Of a stretch of DNA of 64,000 nt, positions 10,611-21,418 are shown piece by piece; the first letter of the stretch is position 1, and each line of letters opens with the position of its first letter. Under the pieces are notes generated by a model. The model was not told where the DNA came from. It worked only from the letters and a program-made list of their open reading frames with translations, and searched no databases. The stretch spans positions 24,216,283 to 24,280,282 of the forward strand of contig OU612066.1 of assembly GCA_914767715.1 (NCBI GenBank), given 5' to 3'. The DNA comes from Membranipora membranacea. Its lineage: Eukaryota; Bryozoa; Gymnolaemata; Cheilostomatida; Membraniporidae. The position numbers and the translations under genes are program-made.

Positions 10611-13555
10611 GGTAGAAGGAGTGGTTAATTTTGGAAAAATTTTTCTTAATTTCAATTTAGAGAAATACAACTTTTATAGTCAAAGAATATGTGTAGAAAA
10701 GGAATATCAACATTAAAAGCTTGTAAAACAACTATAACATGGTCAAAAGCTCATTCAAAGTGTGCACTACCAGTGCCAAGAAAAATTCACAAAATCAATT
10801 TTCAGCTGCCACTGGATTTGTATCATTCATTTCCTTATTGCTAATTCTTCCACTTCAAAATCTTAATCTCTGAAGTGAAAGCACACCATGTGATAATGTT
10901 TATGTTGCTTTGTGATTGGCTGTTCATCCTACACATGCTCAGTGAACACATCCTGCTTTATCCACATCCTGTATATTCAAATTCAAAATTTAGTAAAAAT
11001 GGGTGATAAAACAAAAAGAAATCAAAGCAGATCTAAGAAAAGAAATCCTAACAAGGAGAATATGAAAAGAAAGGCAGCTGAATGTACAGAGAGTGTACCA
11101 CAGGAATCTGTTGGTCACAGTTCCAGTGCCAAAAAACTCTGTAAACATCTTGAGTCAATCAGTAATGACAACAACAATCGCTCTCAGTCTCACTCTGAAA
11201 CAGATACACTACTAGGAAATAGTTTGGTGAATATGGACTTGCTAGTTCCTTTTCTTTCTGAACATATGCACTGCTCAGAATGTGATTCAGGACTTCATGT
11301 ACAGATATGTAACCTTGGAGGACTAGCACAGAAGTTAGAGTTTAGATGTACTAGCTGCAGTTTCTCTCAGTCCCTAGAACTCAGCAAAAGACTCACTCAC
11401 GCAGGTATGTCTGGTATTCTTGCTTGTGATAAACTAGTTCTAGTTCTCAAACAAGAACTGTAAACTGCAAGTGTACTACTAAGTAAGTACACTGTTCTAA
11501 ATAAGTACACTGTACTAAGTAAGTGCACTGTACTCCTGTAGTAAGTGTACTGCTACTAGGTGTATACTACGTATTTACTCCCCGCATATTGCTGCTAGTA
11601 CTATCTATTTCCTAATATCTGTTTTGATAGATGCGAAGCGGACATATTCTGTAAACCGGAGATTTACTGCTGCCGTAACGTCCATAGGAGGACATCACGC
11701 TGAAACAACTGCTCTAGCAGCATATCTAAATCTTCCATCACCACTCTCATCAACATCGTACCAAGACCAAATGCAAGCTATCTCCATGAAAGCAGAAGAT
11801 GTGGCGAAGCGATCTATGATCAAAGCAGCTCAGGAAGCCTCTAAAAAACTTGGTAGCCCGAACATTTCTGTATCAGTCGATGGAACTTGGCAGAAAAGAG
11901 GATTCAGTTCTCGTAACGGTGTTGTGACTTGTTTGTCCGTTATAGGCAAACATGAAGGTAACAAAGTTGTAGATACTGAAACACGTAGTAGTTTTTGCGC
12001 CAAATGTGTACAACAGAACAATGATAATACCAAGCTGTCAACTATAGCTCAGGGTCATGAGTGCGCTAAAAACCATGACAGCTCACCTGGTGCGATGGAA
12101 GGTGCTGGTGCCCTAGTCATCTTTCAGCGATCAGAGAGTCTACATAAGCTCAAATACACCAAGTACCTGGGAGATGGGGACTCTAAGGCTTACAAGACAG
12201 TAGTAGACAGCAGGGTGTACGGTGAGACTGTTATAGATAAGCTTGAGTGTACTGGACACATCCAGAAGCGTATGGGGAAAGGACTGATGAATGTTGTGAA
12301 GGAGAACAAGGGAAAGAAGTTTGTAGTTGATAGAGAGGGGAACCAGCTTGCCAAATCGGTAGCGAACAAGTCTCGAGCCGAGAAGATGTATATTGGAGCA
12401 GGGGGCGTTGGAAGGCTGTCCCAAAAGGCAATCAAGTCCATACAGGGGCATTATGGGGCTGCCATAAGAGACAATCAAACTATTGTGGCTATGAAAAAGG
12501 CAATCTGGGACATTTTTAATCACAGGTCAGGGAATCACTCGGCATGTCCCGCATGGTGCTGTGCGGTGAAGGATCCGGCTCGAGCCAATAAGAGTAAGTT
12601 GCCTCCCTACGTCTGCGAGCTCATCAGACCCGTCTTTGAACGTTTGGCCTCTGATGAACTGCTAGCTAAATGTACCCATGGAGGAACTCAAAATGCCAAT
12701 GAGTCATTTCACCACTGCATTTGGGCCCGCTGTCCCAAAACTAAATTCTCAGGTGCCCAGCGGATCCGTTTAGCCACTGCGGTTGCCACTGTGACCTTCA
12801 ACGAGGGTGAAATTGGACTCTTAGAATGGTTTGACGCTATGGGGTTAGGCTTTGGTGTGAACCATATACCATATGCCCAGTCAGCTGATATAAACAGAGT
12901 AGATAAAGCCGATAAGGCAGTTTTGACAAAGACTAAACGAAAAAGACAGTCTACTAGCATCAGTGCTGCAGACCCAGAGTATGATCCTGGTAATTGTTAG
13001 ATTTGTAGGCAACTTGTAGGCCAAACTTTAAGGTTGATTATCTCAGTTTGTGTTTTTTCCCTGTGACTGGTGACTTAAATATCTGTAAGTTCGCCAAAAA
13101 TTATTTTATCGTCTCCATTTTTTTTGTGATAAAATGCCCAGAGTTTTGTGCAGGCAGTGGCTGAGCTGTTTTTGTGATAATCCTCCTTATTTTGTTAGCA
13201 TATAACACTCAATCCATCCATGTATTGGTGATGTAGACACTCATATCAATTTTTAAATTTCTGGTAATAATAATTGTAAATTTACAAAATAAATTCAACA
13301 GTTGCCTAAATATGTATCTTGAGGTTTGATATAAACAAGCAATTTGGGGTAATTACAAGGATTGTCATGGGTTTCACGTAAATGGTCAACACATGAAAAA
13401 ATCAATGAAAATTTTTTTTTCATGAAAACTAATTCTCCTAGAGTAAATTGAGCAGCAGAAATGCAATCAGAAGGCCAGAATTAGTCTAATAAACATGTTT
13501 CAAGCTGTGTGGGTACCCTTATTTTCGTAGCCCTACATTAACCACTCCTCCTACC
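10611..13555 (+). mobile_element. Apparently intact Kolobok-type DNA transposon (2945 bp)
   Basis: TTAA is duplicated at both ends (10607-10610 and 13556-13559). The terminal inverted repeats begin GGTAGAAGGAGTGGTTAAT on the left and GGTAGGAGGAGTGGTTAAT (reverse complement) on the right, 18 of 19 identical. The only gene inside is a complete two-exon transposase. TTAA duplication with a purine-rich GG terminus and a Mutator-like-domain DDE transposase fits the Kolobok superfamily. It occurs only in unit B, so it inserted after that unit separated. The intact termini and ORF suggest recent, possibly ongoing, activity. Confidence 0.85.
10999..13000 (+). CDS. Kolobok-type transposase with zinc ribbon and Mutator-like DDE domain (591 aa)
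   Basis: Exon 1 is 10999-11404 (donor GTATGT) and exon 2 is 11631-13000 (acceptor TTTTGATAG), phase 1, with no internal stop. The N-terminus is Lys/Arg-rich (KRNQSRSKKRNPNK), nuclear-localisation-like. A CSEC...CTSC zinc ribbon follows at about residues 92-124. In exon 2 the motifs SVDGTWQKRG, YLGDGDSK and NANESFH supply likely catalytic Asp, Asp and Glu. Between them are Cys/His-rich stretches (FCAKC, HECAKNH, ECTGHIQKRMG) typical of the metazoan Mutator-like transposase domain. It would cut and paste its own element at TTAA. The start is the first ATG that begins the basic region; the frame is open a little further upstream. The family call is from motif recall, not a search. Confidence 0.85.
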
Positions 13556-14354
13556 TTAAAAGGTTGCCATAGTGCTCTCAATTAGACTGAGACCTTCAAT
13601 ATGATACAAAATATGGGGAGGTGCCATTATAGCTTTAACGTAACACACTGGTTAAGTCACCATGTCGTCTGCATTAATCAGGACATATATATCAGGATGT
13701 AAGTAACAGCAAAACCGCAATGAAAGTTACAAAATTTACACCTCTTAAACACTCAAGGTGTCTTCATATTGAATCCCTTGGATCAATGTTGTGCAGGGTG
13801 CCACTGGATTCCACACAGGATGAATCTTTGCCCTTTATATCAATGGCCAAAATTCATTGAGAAATATAGATCTTCCACAGTTGATTGAGCATTCATAACA
13901 TGATTCCATGGTTCATTTCATACACATACCTATGTCTCTATTGACTAGCTAATCAACTAGCTAACCTAGCATTTTATCGATTCCGTAGAACTATACTGAT
14001 GATACCGGAAGCAAATAAACCGAATAACATCTAGGTTTCTCACACGGTATCACAGGGTATCGACACCATAAACGAACGTGAGTTTTTTTTATTGCTTTAC
14101 TACTCTGTACTACTTTGAACCCACTCCTAATGGATCGGTAATACATCCTAGGAGATGTCATGATAGCTGATCGCCAGGTGGGTTTGTTATTCGTAGTTTT
14201 ACCTGTTATTGTTTTTGATTTTTTAGTTGCAATCCTTTTAATTCTACAGCATATTTCATCAATATTTCTGTTTTCTGAGTACAAGTCTCCAGAATAAAAA
14301 TGGAATACATATCTATATTTATAGCAGTAGTGCATTAGTTGTACCAGTTGGTAA
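13556..14354. other. Unit B insert to the right of the transposon, no gene seen
   Basis: Only short ORFs. Unit-type sequence resumes near 14355 at TGTGATTCGCTG. Confidence 0.4.
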
Positions 14355-14386
14355 TTTGTGATTCGCTGTTTATTTGATATTATTAT

Positions 14387-14449
14387 GTTATTTTGGCTTT
14401 ACTTTGGTTGCCTTCATATATTTGGCAACCAAAGTGAAGCCAAAATAAC
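14387..14449. repeat. 63-bp hairpin, unit B
   Basis: The best-paired copy together with that of unit C. Arms GTTATTTTGGCTTTACTTTG and the complement differ at one position (AAGTGAAGCC). Confidence 0.5.
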
Positions 14450-14738
14450 ATATTTGGCATTAGACCATAATATATATAATTCATTATTGCATGAGTTGTA
14501 CCAGTTGTTCAGATAGAGGCAAGTCAGGGCATTGCAATTAGACACTGGTAGTATCTGTGAGTCGTTATTTATTTGATATTCCCACGTTTTGGACATTTGT
14601 TCTTTTGGTTTTACTTTGTCTGACTTCATCATAGGACACTTTTTCTTTGCACTAGTACAAAATAAATGGGGGGAGAGGGTGTTCAATAGTAGGTGTGCGC
14701 CAAAACCATACCAAAGGTAACACTCCTCTCTGCTATAG

Positions 14739-15082
14739 ATCACTACATTTCATCAAACTTTGATGCAAGAACTCCTAGGAACTGTGATGAGGCGTGTGAG
14801 AGGATGGGACCTGTTGGATCCTGCTTTGGCATTACGGTTATTATTCGTGGAGTATGTCACTGCAACTTCTGCCAAAATGATTTTCTAAAGATCATCTCAG
14901 ACAAGAAGAAAGTGTCCTATTTGCTAGAGTACACTGGCTGTAAAAATATACAACAACTCTTAAATTCTCCGGATGGACAGAAAGGCTTATACTACTGTTA
15001 TGTCTTACTGATGATCTTAATCTTAACCCTGTTAAAATTTCCAATATTATCATCAATTAAACTCTTTGGTAGCCCCGAGTGA
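14739..15082 (+). CDS. Candidate Cys-containing terminal exon, unit B
   Basis: Equivalent of the frame at 3805 in unit A, with a longer C-terminus (LLMILILTLLKFPILSS) because the unit A stop is absent. It has HCNFC with the Cys that unit A replaces (GVCHC against GVGHC). The other differences from A that I checked are silent. The product is unknown. Confidence 0.35.
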
Positions 15083-15329
15083 GATGGAAAGGTGTGGCTT
15101 ATGTAGTAGGCCTATCTATATTGCATTATGGTAAAACCATAAACATTTAAATACTATAGTATTTCATATGTTTATGGGTAAACCCCATTTCAATAAAAAA
15201 ATAAGAGGTACGATGTACATAATATAATAATGTGTATGATCATGTAGAAACATAGATATAGTTTTGTGCTGCCATCACTAGGTGCTACTTATGCAATGAG
15301 CTTATGATCGTTGTTTCTCTGTTCATTAA

Positions 15330-17053
15330 AAGTATTGGCTGAATTTAGTGATTATCTCTTCCTGACCAAACTTTGAACTTCACTCTAGGGAAGTGTATTT
15401 ATCATAGGTGAATTAGACCCACATGTAATTATGCATTATACCAATATAAACCCAATGAGCAACAATGATATTTAAAAAAATATTATTTCTCAAAGAAATC
15501 TACAAAAAACAGCCTTTACTAACAAGGTAATGTATTGCAAACCTAGTTCCAATAGTCTGATTTCTTCCAAATATTTTTTGGTCGTTTAGAATAGGGCTGT
15601 CCAAAAATGCCGATAAATTGCATTGAAGCAAAATGTAACATGTATATCTATTTTTTAAAAGTATGCCTGATATATGCTAACGATTGCGCAATACGCCAGA
15701 GACCTTAGCCTTTGATATACTCTCTTTGTCTAAACAAAGCCCCATCTATAACAAGCGTTCAATTCAATCAATGTATGAGGCCAATATTCCTTTGTTCCGA
15801 ATGCCACGAGTACAATTATAATCCACGTAACAGTTTGCCTAATATTGTTAATACCAAAGATTATAAATTGTTAATACTACATTTTACAAAATATTCTGAT
15901 TATAAAATAAATTATTGATGGTGCTGATTCGAATCGAGTAATTTAGCAGAAAATCTCATCATTCAACATCAAATGTGGAAATGAGTCTTGGGCACAATTG
16001 GTCTTGTTTGGTTTCCCATCTTATTTCAATGTTTAATATCTCAACAAGATATTTTATTCGTGTGTAGTTGAGTTGTAATTCTCATGTATATATAGGTGAG
16101 CTCACCTTTGTCAAAAAACAGATTGTCGGGGAAAGTGCATGAGTTTTATACTATTCAATTGACTTGCTCCACGACCAGTAGAGCCTCCCTGAGCCAAGCA
16201 TAGCAAGCCAGTGAAACCATGACGTGAATGGTTATTAATATGATTATAATCTCATATGACACATGCCTCCACAATATACTGACTCTGTCGGTCCGAAAAG
16301 ATCTTCCTTGTACTTTTGTGATGGCTTATTTAGTCAAACTGCAATGCATCTTTAAATTTAGAAATTGTGGCTAAATAGATTATATTTTAGTTGCTTCGAT
16401 TATTTATTAATGCAGAAAGCTTGCTAAAAAGAATGAAATTGATTTAAGAGTTGGTGGTATACGCTAAGCACGCATGTAATGGAGGTCATGGGTTTGGTTC
16501 GTCCCCAGGGCTTGACAATAGGCAGGCATGGGTGACTGATCTTTGATTACAGATTTTTGCAAGAAACTGATCTATGAATACTGAATTGCAATCTATCTAT
16601 TATGATAAAGGGAAGGTTACCAAAATATGTGCATGTCTTGGCACTGAGCATAGGGATTCATAAGTTAAAATTGAGATAGGAGCGGGACAACGTTTAACAC
16701 AGCATAATTTATTATTCTAGCAATTTCAATTGTAAGCAGAGGCTGTACACACAGCATTCTTCTCATATAGGGTTATCATGTCCTGCTTGAAACGTGACAC
16801 TTTTTTTGCTCAAATCAGAAGCACTGCCCAATCTACTCTTAAGCATTTTGCTTGAAAGACAGTAATTTATTTTTGAAACAACCCTGATAAACTTCACCAA
16901 TTTTTAATTGACATTGTTTCCTCGATTAATCCTTGTTTGAAATGTGATAGTGTCAGGCCTTCTTGTGTATTTCGTAGGATTAAAATATTTTATATTTGTT
17001 TGATGGGTATCCCTGGCTCAAACTTTGTTCATATCATTCAAGTACCAGTAGAT
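15330..17053. other. Unit B-specific insert, no gene seen
   Basis: AT-rich sequence without a supported gene. One weak tRNA-like stretch (B-box-like GGTTCGTCCCC at about 16496) may be a decayed SINE. Confidence 0.35.
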
Positions 17054-17874
17054 TGGTATTGGTATTCAACTTAGCACAAAATGCCTAAGTATATAGCTCA
17101 ATATCTTACTCTAACCAAAATCTCATTTTGCACAGATCTATTTACTTTCTTTTCTTATTCTGGCAGAATAGCACCTGACTATTTAATAGCCATGTTGTGA
17201 ATCTGTTGCGCTGACTTCCCTTATGCTGGGGTTTCTGTGCTCGCCCCGAGCATTTCCTAGTGTGAATTCTGGTGACTTATTTTTCTAAGTATTCAAAGAT
17301 AAAAACTATTTTATACAAAAATGATGATGACCAATGATTACACAGTCGGCATCTAGTTCTCTGGTTATCATTTTTAGATTCTGCCTTAATTTTTACAGAG
17401 CTATATCTTCAACTTATTGGCTTGTGTGGGTGTTCTTCATGAGTGACCATCGGGACAGCCGTCACTCTAGTCTTCGGACTATCTGGCTGAGCCCTTGCTT
17501 TTTTTTTATCTGCATTATTTACTATTATGTCAAATTCTTTTACTTGATTAAACTAATTTTATAGCATAAACAATAAAAAAAAAATTGACGACCACATCAA
17601 TGCATTGAATCAATTATGTATATTACAACTCTCTTTTTATTTTCTCGATTGAAAATAATTATAATGATGATAGCGTTGCCATATAAATTCAATTTCAGTT
17701 CATTTTAAGCAATGTGTGCCAGTTTTGTGATTTAATTATTGCATTACATAAACAGTTATAATATCATGGAATATTGACATAACAATTGGTAAAAATCAGT
17801 GGTCATGATTGTGCATTCTCTCAACTAGTAAATTATTAGGTGGGGTTTTTCCAAACAAAAGCCTGATGATTCGT

Positions 17875-20283
17875 TTACGAGCAGACAACACACGTCAGCT
17901 GCCTGTCTGGTACATATGGAGGGCAATGGGCGATACGGCCATGACCAGAACAATCGGGCTTGACGAAATAGAACAGAGCTCCATTAGAGTTGTCACTATT
18001 TCCAATGATGTACTCCGGTGAAGCATCCACACATTCATAAGTAGTAGGGTATCGGTTGCTCGCAGTACGGGCTGCCATCAGGTAACCTTCAAATAATAAT
18101 CAACATATGAATAACTTATCATTAGTGCATGGGGAATCAGGCTCAAATTCCCCCCTTTATAGATCTTCATTCATCTTTATATTTTTATTAATATATAAAC
18201 ATATCTTTATATGAATGAATTACTGTTAGTGCATCTCTCTAGCCTGGGCAGGTTGTCTGGGTTGGTGGGGGGACCCCTGCCCATCCAGACAGTCCTCTCA
18301 GGCTAACATTTCACACTTCGTAGGTCTTTCTTTTATTCATCAAAGCTGCCATTGGAATCAGCAATTTATAATTGCTTTGGGATGTTGTCAGTCCAAATTA
18401 ATAGTTCGGTCAAATTAATCAATCCAAATTTTTGCAGTATGAGCTGGTTCTAGCTTCCTCTAGCCTGTCTTGACAAGCTTTGTTGGCATGGGTAGGTTCC
18501 CCTCCTATACTTACAAAGCTTGTTATGACAGGCTAAGCTCCCCTTGACAAAGTATTGACTCACCCTCATACTCCTTGTTCCAGCCTCGAGGGCAGCTCCG
18601 TTTTGCAGGGATCATCAGAGCTGAGCCATAGGTGTGACATCTGGCGCAGGGTACATTTTTGTGCGCTGCAGAGTTCGGAAAAACGCCAAGACTGTAAGAC
18701 TTGTATTCTGCACCAGAAATTGTCGAGTGATATCCACCAGAAGCATATCTATTATACTCAGGGTCCAGCGGCATGCACTGATAGTTGCTTCCCCCTCCTC
18801 CGGTGTTATAGTTTGTACCAGCAGCAAACCCTGAAACAAATAAACAGCTCAAAATATTATACTCAGAATAGTTGTGGATTTGATCGGCTGAATGTCCTTG
18901 AAAAAGCAAAGCAGGCACTTCAGCTTGGCATAAATAGCAGATTTTGGTTATATTATTTCGATCTGAAATCTGAATCTAAAATAATTTTTGGGTCACAGTG
19001 CATCAAGGAAGGAGCCTTTATATCATCCTGGCTGATGCCAATATTGTGAGTATCGCCTTATTTTATATAACTGTCCCTTTTGCACCAATTCAATTTGGAT
19101 TTTTAGCTTTTTTTTTATCAAGCCAATTGCCTGTATTTCACAGTTGTATATGTTATCATAGCAGTGTTACAACACCAAATATAGAGACTGTATAATGTAC
19201 TTTTCATGCTGCTGCAGTTACAGACTATTGATTAGCTATAAGTCACTGTTATGATGACAGTATATTCAATGTCTTAAATTGTTGTCGTGCACTTTTTGTG
19301 TAAGGAGTTGTCTTAACAACATCAATGTGTTTACAACTCTCAATTACTTAGCACAGCCCTCATTCTGGTATACTAATTATTATTGCCTTACCTTCATAAA
19401 TCAGTGTAGATCTTGCGGGACATGAAGTACGTCCCCACCTTGTGTACACTGAGCCACTATTGTCACCAGAAGCTGCTGATCTCTTCTTTCTCTCAGACTT
19501 ATCTTCAACCTGAAATAATCGCATAAGGTTAAACAATGTTAACCTCAGATTGCATCAACACTGCAGATTCTTTTGTTAAATTATTTGATCGGATTTTTGT
19601 TTTTATTATGAGCTATCATCCAAAACGCAGATTCTTTGTTGCTCCCAGTAGTAGCTTATATAATTTAATTAATGTCTAATCCAAACTTGGCGCAACCAAA
19701 CGTTTTTATGAGATATTTTGTCTCTGATATTTAAAATGGCCATGGAAAATTAGTTTCCCCTCTCCCCTGCAACTCCCCCCGGCTTTATGGTTTGGCCAAG
19801 TGCAGGCTATAAGAGAAGGGGAGGATAATACTCAGAATTATGTATGAGGGATATAACCAAACAAATGCTGCAAAGTGCATAGGCTAGGTGCAAAAATGAC
19901 TCACCAGATCGTTTATTGTCATCTGGAGGTCGCTTATCATCTCTCGTTGCTGACTTGTCACCTCTGTCAGATTGGAGATCTCATTCTTCAGGTCTTTCAT
20001 TTCAATCTCCCGTGCAGATAGAGCCAAGCCACGCCCACAAACGGCAGCAGCAACAATGGCAAAAATCAGTAATCTGTAAACAATTTATAAGAGCAGGATC
20101 AGTAAAGTTGTAAAAAATTTGAAGATACTGTGGCATTTATCAAGGCATGAAATTTTTGTGTTGTTTATTACCATGAATGCATGGTAAATGTAACCAGAAA
20201 CTCGGATGTAAAAAGCATAAGACACATTTTCTCATGAAATAAAGAATTTAAGAAAACATTCCAACAAACCTCAATTGCTCCAT
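17875..20283 (-). CDS. Secreted coiled-coil / short-chain collagen C4-like protein, copy B (259 aa)
   Basis: Exons in transcription order are 20283-20270, 20073-19905, 19509-19392, 18830-18564 and 18086-17875. The lengths (14, 169, 118, 267 and 212 nt) are identical to copy A, with intact splice sites and frame. The architecture is the same: signal peptide, coiled coil, RKKR site and C4-like Cys-rich domain. Differences from A include Ile for Met at residue 8 (LLIFAIV), REIEMKDL, DLQMT in the coil, and SNRYPTT in exon 5. Because residue 8 is Ile, translation must start at the exon 1 ATG, which supports the short first coding exon in all copies. Confidence 0.85.
18240..18305. repeat. TAGCCTG...CAGGCTA hairpin in intron 4, copy B
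   Basis: Orthologous to the hairpin at 5498-5562. A second hairpin of the same type is at about 18461-18534. Confidence 0.5.
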
Positions 20284-20412
20284 ATCTAGTCTTGTCCTTT
20301 CGATCTAGACTTGAACTGCTTTGTAAAAGCTCTCTCATCAATCTACCTTTAAATATGAAAAGCACTTCGTATTGAGTCGATATCCAAAGTGAATTGGGCA
20401 ATTTGATTGGTT
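20270..20412 (-). promoter_or_regulatory. Core promoter of C4-like gene copy B
   Basis: Inverted CCAAT at 20410-20406 and TATTTAAA at 20355-20348 upstream of the ATG at 20283, in the same arrangement as copy A. Confidence 0.5.
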
Positions 20413-21418
20413 TACTGGGAGTGACCTCAGACACTATCAAAATATTATTAAGGATTCTTGAGATGAATAGACCCTTGATGACTTCATGATTTTTTGTTAT
20501 TGTTTGTACACCTCAATGATGTCATGTTAGCATTGTCCCAAGGCCACTGTTATTGTTATTGTTTGTGCAAAAACAAAAATTCTCCTACTGCAGATCCTAA
20601 TGATAACAAACAAATTAAGACAAGCATTGCGATTCATCGCTGTTACTTCAGAGACTGCGGTGGTTTCGTCAGACTTGTTGTGCTGCTGTTCTTGACAGAT
20701 TGTTTATTTTTGCATGTATAAGGATTATTTGACTAAGTAAACATTGGAATGTCAGGGATGATTTGCTTTGCGGATATGTGGGTGAATATGAAGAGACTGG
20801 CAGCACCAAAAATCTTTTTCAAAATATAATAAAGAAATACTGAAAACAGTTTTCGAGGTGTTTAGTTCTAATATTTTCCATCTGGTCTTATCTGACCTTA
20901 AAATAATGGTTCATAGCCTATTGTAAATAAGCGCAATCTATCTAATGCTGAATTATCAGACTTTGCCTGATTCTGAAAATAGTGAGATGAGCAGATAGTA
21001 GTGTCATGACAAAAAATGTAAATGTAATAATCCCCAAGGATAAACAAAGGTTCAGTTCCTATACATCATATGTGTCCCAGCAAGTGTTAAACAATGAGCC
21101 GTGAGTTTATACAAGTATACCAAGTAGTGTGCTAAGTGTACTCCATGTTAAATTATAGCCTATACCTAGAAGTAATAATCCGGCATCCCTGGGCAGATGA
21201 CTTCGAAGAGTTTTGAATTACCGTAAGTTATGTTATTCTCATATTATTATTCTTCCTAGAAAATTCGATCAGGTAGTGTTGATGTAACTCATTCATTCAT
21301 ATACTTACTTTATTAAGTCTATGATATCACCATACAGAAAGCGGATAATGCATAGTGCATGACTCTACGTCTACACCACACCAAGCAAGTAATCTAATCT
21401 ATCTTCTGGCAGAGATAT

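Larger units (their letters stand above)
8574..21284. repeat. Tandem unit B, enlarged by insertions
   Basis: The boundary matches the other units. It then shows the non-foldback version of the site (GATATTGGGGGTC, like unit F). Unit-type sequence breaks off near 8840 and resumes near 14355 with the TGTGATTCGCTG segment. It breaks again at about 15330-17220 and resumes near 17285 through the C4-like gene to 21284. The first gap contains a SINE-like segment and the Kolobok transposon. The segment from 17054 to the end of the unit is the part matched by unit E. Confidence 0.75.

Noticed and set aside
12140-12523. Minus-strand ORFs inside the transposase exon
   Set aside because: Shadow frames of the conserved DDE domain on the + strand.
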